Made by a program: the position numbers and the translations under genes. This document shows, piece by piece, positions 1 to 3,999 of a stretch of 6,289 nucleotides of DNA. How positions within the stretch are numbered: the first letter of the stretch is position 1; each line of letters opens with the position of its first letter. The notes under the pieces are model-generated. The model searched no databases and was not told the DNA's origin. It was given only the letters and a program-made list of their open reading frames with translations. Origin of the DNA: Rhodobacterales bacterium (GTDB lineage: Bacteria > Pseudomonadota > Alphaproteobacteria > Rhodobacterales > Rhodobacteraceae); contig JAACVA010000121.1 in the NCBI GenBank assembly GCA_009992615.1, forward strand, positions 1,202 through 7,490, in the 5' to 3' direction.

Positions 1-355
1 TGCCAACGTCATCTTGGCGGGGCAGGTCTGCGGGGCTTGGCCTGTCAAGTGACGGTGTTCGCGGGACAGTTGCATCTGTGCCCGCCTGCGCACTCAGCCA
101 GCTTGTTAGCGCCTCTCGTGTGTTGTGCCCCCACCATCCATCAATGACGCCAGGTTCATATCCCTGTGCAGCCAGCACGGCTTGCGCGGCGGCAACAAAC
201 CTCCTGGGCCAGTCCCATTGTGTGCGATTGGCGTTGGAGTTCCGTTCGATGATGTACACAGCATCGCGCGATTTTGGTCCTAGATCACCGTCTATGGCCG
301 ATCTATAATAACCGGACGACGCCAAAAGCATCTGTATATGACTGTGCTGCATCAT
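1..355 (-). CDS. Probable endolysin, N-terminal part with two peptidoglycan-binding repeats (3' end outside window)
   Basis: The frame starts at ATG 355 (or at the adjacent ATG 352) and runs open to the left edge, giving 118 visible residues without a stop. Two copies of a peptidoglycan-binding-1-like repeat are visible. Copy one, about residues 7-36, contains IQMLLASSGYYRSAIDGDLG and then PKSRDAV. Copy two, about residues 57-86, contains AQAVLAAQGYEPGVIDGWWG and then HNTREAL. Both keep LG/QGY...DG..G...(S/T)R.A, and their DG pairs are 50 residues apart. A Pro-rich linker follows (TVPRTPSLDRPSPADLP). No signal peptide is present, so export would depend on the holin. The catalytic domain must lie beyond the edge and its chemistry is unknown. 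ATG 355 overlaps the previous stop as ATGA and ATG 352 as TGATG; a GGGGG stretch upstream is the only ribosome-binding-like signal. In-frame upstream there is a stop before any other start. A non-lytic cell-wall-binding protein is possible but less likely here. Confidence 0.8.
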   Translation of the reverse strand, partial: MMQHSHIQMLLASSGYYRSAIDGDLGPKSRDAVYIIERNSNANRTQWDWPRRFVAAAQAVLAAQGYEPGVIDGWWGHNTREALTSWLSAQAGTDATVPRTPSLDRPSPADLPRQDDVG

Positions 356-657
356 CCCGGAACCCCCATGGGCGTAGGGTCATTGTCAATTCTCTGGAAA
401 CCATGACCATCGGCAACCATACAAGAAATGCCATCTGGGCTGGAAACAATGATGGTCCAGGTTCCAGTATCTGTTGATCCGTACATTTCAACGATCTGAT
501 TTGCGGCTGTAATCCCGATTGATTGCACAGATTCGCCGTATACGCTTTCCAATCTTTCAACGGCTATATCTCGGGGTGCGCAGTTTCGGTTTTGCTGTGC
601 CATTGCTGGAATGGCAAATAACATGCTGGAAACTGCAAGAAACGCTCTGGCAATCAT
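352..657 (-). CDS. Small secreted protein with two cysteines, lysis-cassette conserved hypothetical
   Basis: The protein has 101 residues. Residues 1-20 form a clear Sec signal peptide: basic start, hydrophobic core and a cleavage site after AMA, just before QQNRNC. The mature part of about 81 residues carries Cys26 and Cys79, which could form a disulfide in the periplasm. It also has CAPRDIAVERL, YGESVQSIGI and TGTWTIIVSSPDGISC. From memory this pattern (CAPRD, YGE-x-x-QS, WTI-x-V-x-x-PDG-x-x-C) occurs in small exported proteins of alphaproteobacteria and their prophages with no assigned function. There is no lipobox, so it does not look like an outer-membrane spanin. A strong ribosome binding site fixes the ATG at 657. 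Its stop overlaps the endolysin start by 4 nt. It follows the membrane genes after 44 nt, the longest gap in the window. A lysis or envelope role is inferred from position. Confidence 0.72.
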   Translation of the reverse strand: MIARAFLAVSSMLFAIPAMAQQNRNCAPRDIAVERLESVYGESVQSIGITAANQIVEMYGSTDTGTWTIIVSSPDGISCMVADGHGFQRIDNDPTPMGVPG

Positions 658-664
658 TTCGATT

Positions 665-673
665 TCTCCTTTT
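665..673 (-). promoter_or_regulatory. Strong ribosome binding site of the secreted-protein gene
   Basis: Read on the minus strand this is AAAAGGAGA, a near-perfect Shine-Dalgarno sequence, with the ATG at 657 beginning about 8 nt downstream. It is the strongest such site in the window and lies in the only sizeable intergenic gap, suggesting that this gene and the coupled endolysin are translated well and independently of the membrane genes. Confidence 0.85.
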
Positions 674-701
674 GAAGTTTAATGTGTTCCGACAATACCC
701 T

Positions 702-968
702 CTAATCACCGGCTATTTTGTGGCGTCTTATTATTATCAATGTCAGTGCTACTGCCAGCACCGCTTTGGATGCTACAATCATCCATTCAATTTGAAAGCC
801 GACGTTTCTTGCCAGAAGGGTCGTGAGGATACTTATTCCGAGCATGGCAAGGAAAGACGCTATCAACCGCCCTGGCGGGTTTAGTCGGGCGTATTGGTGC
901 GCCAACCACCAGCAAGCGATTATCACGGCAGCGGACGTAATATTATTCGCAACCAAAAGAAAGTTCAT
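702..968 (-). CDS. Small three-segment membrane protein, candidate second holin or antiholin
   Basis: The protein has 88 residues with three predicted membrane spans, at about 4-24, 34-54 and 62-80. They are separated by short loops (HQYARLNPPGR, then RNVGFQIE) and followed by a basic tail, RRHKIAGD. No catalytic motif, lipobox or cleavable signal peptide is visible. The ATG at 968 overlaps the stop of the 107-residue gene (ATGA) and has its own good ribosome binding site, AGAGGA, 9 nt upstream. I do not recognise the family. Two consecutive small membrane proteins before an endolysin suggest a holin with an antiholin or paired holins, but this rests on context and topology alone. Confidence 0.6.
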   Translation of the reverse strand: MNFLLVANNITSAAVIIACWWLAHQYARLNPPGRLIASFLAMLGISILTTLLARNVGFQIEWMIVASKAVLAVALTLIIIRRHKIAGD

Positions 969-1288
969 TTCTTTTCGTCCTCTTTGAGGATAAGTTTTCT
1001 CACCCCCCTGACCGCTGCTATTCCGCCTTCACCCATAACAAACCCGGCGGCAAGGTAAGAGAATGTGCCGCCGCTTGTTATTTCATTCAAAACATGACCA
1101 AGCAATCCGCCCAAGAAGATTGCAGATAAAGCACCTGCAAATCCCTCAGCCAAACGGCGTTTCCAGCTTGCTTGCGGCGCAAACACAGCCCTGACATATG
1201 CCCCGGCAGCACCTGACAGGCATAGGGCACTTAGCTGCTCTGGCGCAGTATTGATGACAGTTCTGACGGATTCTATAAGGTTGGTCAT
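965..1288 (-). CDS. Holin-like small membrane protein
   Basis: The protein has 107 residues. There are three candidate membrane segments, at about 17-36, 47-68 and 74-92, the last short and Gly-rich. The basic stretch ASWKRR lies between the first two, and the C-terminus is strongly charged (RGVRKLILKEDEKK). Size, hydrophobicity, charged tail and position between the spike gene and the endolysin fit a phage holin, which permeabilises the inner membrane at a set time. I cannot assign a holin family with certainty. The gene begins 11 nt after the spike stop. Its ribosome binding site is weak (only a CGGG-like stretch), which would suit low-level expression coupled to translation of the spike gene. 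Its stop overlaps the next start by 4 nt (ATGA). An accessory membrane protein, with the 88-residue neighbour as the true holin, is the main alternative. Confidence 0.6.
   Translation of the reverse strand: MTNLIESVRTVINTAPEQLSALCLSGAAGAYVRAVFAPQASWKRRLAEGFAGALSAIFLGGLLGHVLNEITSGGTFSYLAAGFVMGEGGIAAVRGVRKLILKEDEKK
978..983 (-). promoter_or_regulatory. Ribosome binding site of the 88-residue membrane protein
   Basis: AGAGGA on the minus strand, inside the last codons of the 107-residue gene and 9 nt before the ATG at 968. It supports that start and gives the overlapping gene its own initiation signal in addition to coupling. Confidence 0.75.
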
Positions 1289-1299
1289 ACTGCCCGTTT

Positions 1300-3090
1300 C
1301 TATAGGTTAGAGTAGAATGTAATGCCATTTAGACCGAGCAGGTTGGCATCTGCGTTGGCCGCAATGCTGCAAAAACCATTCGATTTTATTAGCAGTCTCG
1401 TGGTATCCAATCCGTTGATACGCGATGCGATATAATAACCTTCTCCAACCGGACTATACCCCGTTGGCAACTGGAAAATATCCGTGCCGTTCGTTACTGT
1501 TCCGTTTTTCATCGAACCTGACAGGACAACAAGACCGTCTGAAGATCGACGCGCTTTTGGCGCTTCTAGTGCGCCGCCCCATGCGACCCACGAATTTAGA
1601 AGAGTTAAGTCTACGGCAGAGCTATTTCCGCTCCACGTTGACCACATACTGCTGTCCGTTATCCAGTGGCGCTTGAAGGATTGGGAATATCCAGATTGGA
1701 AACTGTCTAATTGTTGCCATCCGATAGTGTCTGGATGCCTCATCGTTGTTACGAAACCAGTGATAGGCCACCCGTCGCCATTGCTTGCTCTTTCAACAGT
1801 CAACCCGCGCGGATAAGATTGCAGTGCTTCGGATGAAAGGCGACTGCCACCCTCTGAAAATCTCCGCAATACAAACCTGTTTCGGGGGGATGAAGCGAAC
1901 GGTGCCAATGTTTCTTCTACGGCTCGCCCCCATATATCCAAGTTGTGATTGGCCTGCGGATGTATAAGGAAACCATCAAGAGACTTGTTTTCCTGACCGC
2001 TTGCCCAACGGCTTTCGGTATAAGGATTGTATATCATGCATTCGTAATCTCTGGCGGCTTCCCAATGAATCTGTTGTGTCGCCTCTAGCCATAGGTTATT
2101 TTTGTTTGTTGTTGATGTGCTGTTATTTCCAAGCGCGTTCGGCATGATTAAAAGTATAGAAAGGTTTTGGGCCGACCCATATGTACTTGACCTGATCTGA
2201 TCAAGCCTTGTGCGCATTGAGTTCCTAAGTGTAGTGGCTGCGGATTCAAGCGTGATAGGCGGTGCACCCGCTTCGTTTATACCAAATTTTATGATAGCAA
2301 GATGCTTTTGCTCGGCATATCCGTTCAGCGTTAGAGAATAATCCCTAGTGGACCATGATGTGCTGCCGACAGCTTCATTTATGACTTCGCTCACGCCAAC
2401 GCCAATATTCTCTAATTGGTCGGAAACCAATTCGCCAATGTCTATGCCGTAATTATTTGTTGCGGTTGAATCGCCGAAAATAACGACCTTAAGCGGGGTT
2501 TGAGCAATGATTGCGTTTTTAGCCGCGTATCCGAAATGTCGGAACTGCACCGGGCTATTAAAGCTGGGAATGTTATACTGCAATTTGCCACCATCAACGG
2601 CAGTGACTAGTTTCCCAGGCCCGCTAATCGGCACTCCAAGCGTGTTTCCCGGGTTCGTAACAAGATATGTTCTTGTCAAGTAAATCGGCAGTCCGAGGGC
2701 CACCGCCAATCCCCAAGCCGACTGGTCATCTGTAGTCCCGTCGCCCACAGCCCCGAACATCTCAAGTTCGGTTCGTGTCCAAGCTGGCACCCAGTGAGTG
2801 CCATCAGCCGACAGGAAAGAACCGGTCGATGCTGCCGATGCGCGTTTGTATATGGCAAAGGATGCAGGGCTTGCACTCGACTTTGCAAAGGTGCGGATGT
2901 AATCTATATCTGCCCCGATTGTGGCCGCGCTTGCATCGTCACGATAAATGAAATTTGCAACACCAGTCCCCCCGGCCAAATCATTAAACTGTGGTATTGA
3001 TGTCTGGAACCATGAGAAAAACGCCAAAACTTGGTCGTTAAACTCGGCGCTATTCAGGCTCGGCTGTGGTGGCGGCAGTGAGATAGTCAT
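1300..3090 (-). CDS. Tail fibre/tailspike with SGNH/GDSL hydrolase domain
   Basis: Probable receptor-binding protein of 596 residues that would bind, and likely de-esterify or deacetylate, a surface polysaccharide. Visible order: residues 1 to about 105, an attachment region (FNDQVLAFFSWFQTSIPQ, as in other phage fibre N-termini); 112-126, FGAVGDGTTDDQSAW, the opening motif of phage pectate-lyase-like beta-helices, with little helix after it; about 200-400, an SGNH hydrolase with GDS (Ser208), Gly242, FGINE (Asn272) and LDGFLIHP (Asp372, His377); about 436-492, a pyocin-knob-like module (GWPITGFVTTMRHP, then WSTW); about 496-596, a C-terminal beta domain with VVLSGSMKNG and IFQLPTGYSPV, common at the ends of phage fibres. 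Block III reads GINE rather than GxND, and four residues separate the Asp and His where DxxH is usual. The start at 3090 overlaps the previous stop (TGATG), with AAAGGG 8 nt upstream. Tailspike function is well supported; the substrate cannot be read from sequence. Confidence 0.82.
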   Translation of the reverse strand: MTISLPPPQPSLNSAEFNDQVLAFFSWFQTSIPQFNDLAGGTGVANFIYRDDASAATIGADIDYIRTFAKSSASPASFAIYKRASAASTGSFLSADGTHWVPAWTRTELEMFGAVGDGTTDDQSAWGLAVALGLPIYLTRTYLVTNPGNTLGVPISGPGKLVTAVDGGKLQYNIPSFNSPVQFRHFGYAAKNAIIAQTPLKVVIFGDSTATNNYGIDIGELVSDQLENIGVGVSEVINEAVGSTSWSTRDYSLTLNGYAEQKHLAIIKFGINEAGAPPITLESAATTLRNSMRTRLDQIRSSTYGSAQNLSILLIMPNALGNNSTSTTNKNNLWLEATQQIHWEAARDYECMIYNPYTESRWASGQENKSLDGFLIHPQANHNLDIWGRAVEETLAPFASSPRNRFVLRRFSEGGSRLSSEALQSYPRGLTVERASNGDGWPITGFVTTMRHPDTIGWQQLDSFQSGYSQSFKRHWITDSSMWSTWSGNSSAVDLTLLNSWVAWGGALEAPKARRSSDGLVVLSGSMKNGTVTNGTDIFQLPTGYSPVGEGYYIASRINGLDTTRLLIKSNGFCSIAANADANLLGLNGITFYSNL

Positions 3091-3995
3091 CAGATGATGC
3101 CCTTTATTTCTACGGTAAAGAATGAAACGTCTCCGCCCGTAAAGGAAGGTGAGAAGTTGCTTAGAATCCCAACAATGCCGGTTCCGGTCTGGTTGAAATC
3201 CTCATGGGACCACCATGTAGTAATCTGCGCTCTAAGATCAGTGAGTATTGCTTGGATTGGGCCTAGTCCCTTTGTTTTTACAGCCACTACGAGTGTCAAA
3301 TCCCGAGTGGCGGGACGGCGCACTATTGAGACAGAACCAAACTCGTCAAATGTGATACTTGAAAAGTCTCGCAATTGAAACCCGCTGCCAATTGTAGAAT
3401 CTCCCACATAGAACCTCTTTCCAACCTGAATGAAACCAACGGTCGCTGTCCCAACGCCAGCGTCAATTGTAATTTCGATTGTATATCCTGGTATCGCAAC
3501 AAGGTCATCGATTACAGCTGAAGTCATAAATTGAATTGGATCAATGTAGTCTAAAAAAGTGAGGATTTCAGAGGTATCAATAAGATTTATGGTATTTGTA
3601 TATGTGACGGCTAATGACGCATCTTTTACCACAACAGAAATCGTTTTGGCCGATAGTTCAAAGAATGAAATCGCTGTAACGAGTTTTGCGGGTGCCAGCG
3701 TGTAGGTTATTTTCCCGCTGTTATCAGTTATGGTATTAACTTCATCGTCAAACGCTCTAAACCTGTTGATTGCTCCGATAGTCAACCATTGAACGCTGCT
3801 TGATTCAAGCGTAGGATCGTTACCCAAGTTGGCATCTGTCACGCTCTCATAAATCAAATTTACAGAGCCTAACACCATCACTTGGTCGCCAATGCTATAT
3901 GACACGCCAACAGCCCATTCTGGGCGATCTGTCATTGGAACATTGCTAGCCACAACCTTTTCAGATGTTACCTTTTCCGGGATCAAAACTATCAT
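3090..3995 (-). CDS. Putative tail-tip/baseplate protein with carbohydrate-binding-like N-terminal motif
   Basis: This 301-residue protein lies between the tape measure and spike genes, where phages usually encode distal tail components. Residues about 26-50 (EWAVGVSYSIGDQVM, then IYESV) match the W-x(5)-Y-x-x-GD-x-V pattern of small CBM5/12-like carbohydrate-binding modules. Residues about 61-83 contain PTLESSSVQW and GAINRFRAFDD, which I recall from a conserved phage structural family with a W-x-x-x-G-x-x-NRW-x-x-FD signature. The rest is rich in beta-branched and aromatic residues without a signal peptide, transmembrane segment or visible catalytic motif, suggesting beta-sandwich domains. 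The ATG start at 3995 is supported by a good ribosome binding site inside the end of the tape measure gene. Its stop overlaps the next start by one base. The exact role (tube-end protein, spike connector or auxiliary glycan binder) is inference. Confidence 0.6.
   Translation of the reverse strand: MIVLIPEKVTSEKVVASNVPMTDRPEWAVGVSYSIGDQVMVLGSVNLIYESVTDANLGNDPTLESSSVQWLTIGAINRFRAFDDEVNTITDNSGKITYTLAPAKLVTAISFFELSAKTISVVVKDASLAVTYTNTINLIDTSEILTFLDYIDPIQFMTSAVIDDLVAIPGYTIEITIDAGVGTATVGFIQVGKRFYVGDSTIGSGFQLRDFSSITFDEFGSVSIVRRPATRDLTLVVAVKTKGLGPIQAILTDLRAQITTWWSHEDFNQTGTGIVGILSNFSPSFTGGDVSFFTVEIKGII
3099..3105 (-). promoter_or_regulatory. Ribosome binding site of the tailspike gene
   Basis: AAAGGGC on the minus strand, 8 nt before the ATG at 3090 and inside the final codons of the preceding gene. 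It supports this ATG together with the TGATG stop-start overlap. Confidence 0.65.
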
Positions 3996-3999
3996 TTTA

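Noticed and set aside
78..308. Plus-strand open frame of 76 codons near the left edge
   Set aside because: It lies antisense to the minus-strand frame with two clear peptidoglycan-binding repeats, its composition is unlike a real protein, and no gene in the window is on the plus strand.
303..560. Minus-strand open frame of 85 codons
   Set aside because: It overlaps, in another frame, both the secreted protein with its clear signal peptide and ribosome binding site and the start of the endolysin. It has no recognisable motif.
658..701. Possible terminator or promoter in the 44-nt gap before the secreted-protein gene
   Set aside because: I see no GC-rich hairpin followed by a T run and no convincing -35/-10 pair. 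The gap is explained by the ribosome binding site alone.
519..884. Plus-strand open frame of 121 codons
   Set aside because: It is antisense to the secreted protein, the gap and the 88-residue membrane gene. The sequence is rich in Cys, Tyr and Gln without any domain pattern.
1146..1328. Minus-strand open frame of 60 codons, Cys-rich
   Set aside because: It is an out-of-frame shadow of the holin-like gene and the end of the spike gene. The apparent Cys clusters come from reading the alanine-rich coding sequence in the wrong frame.
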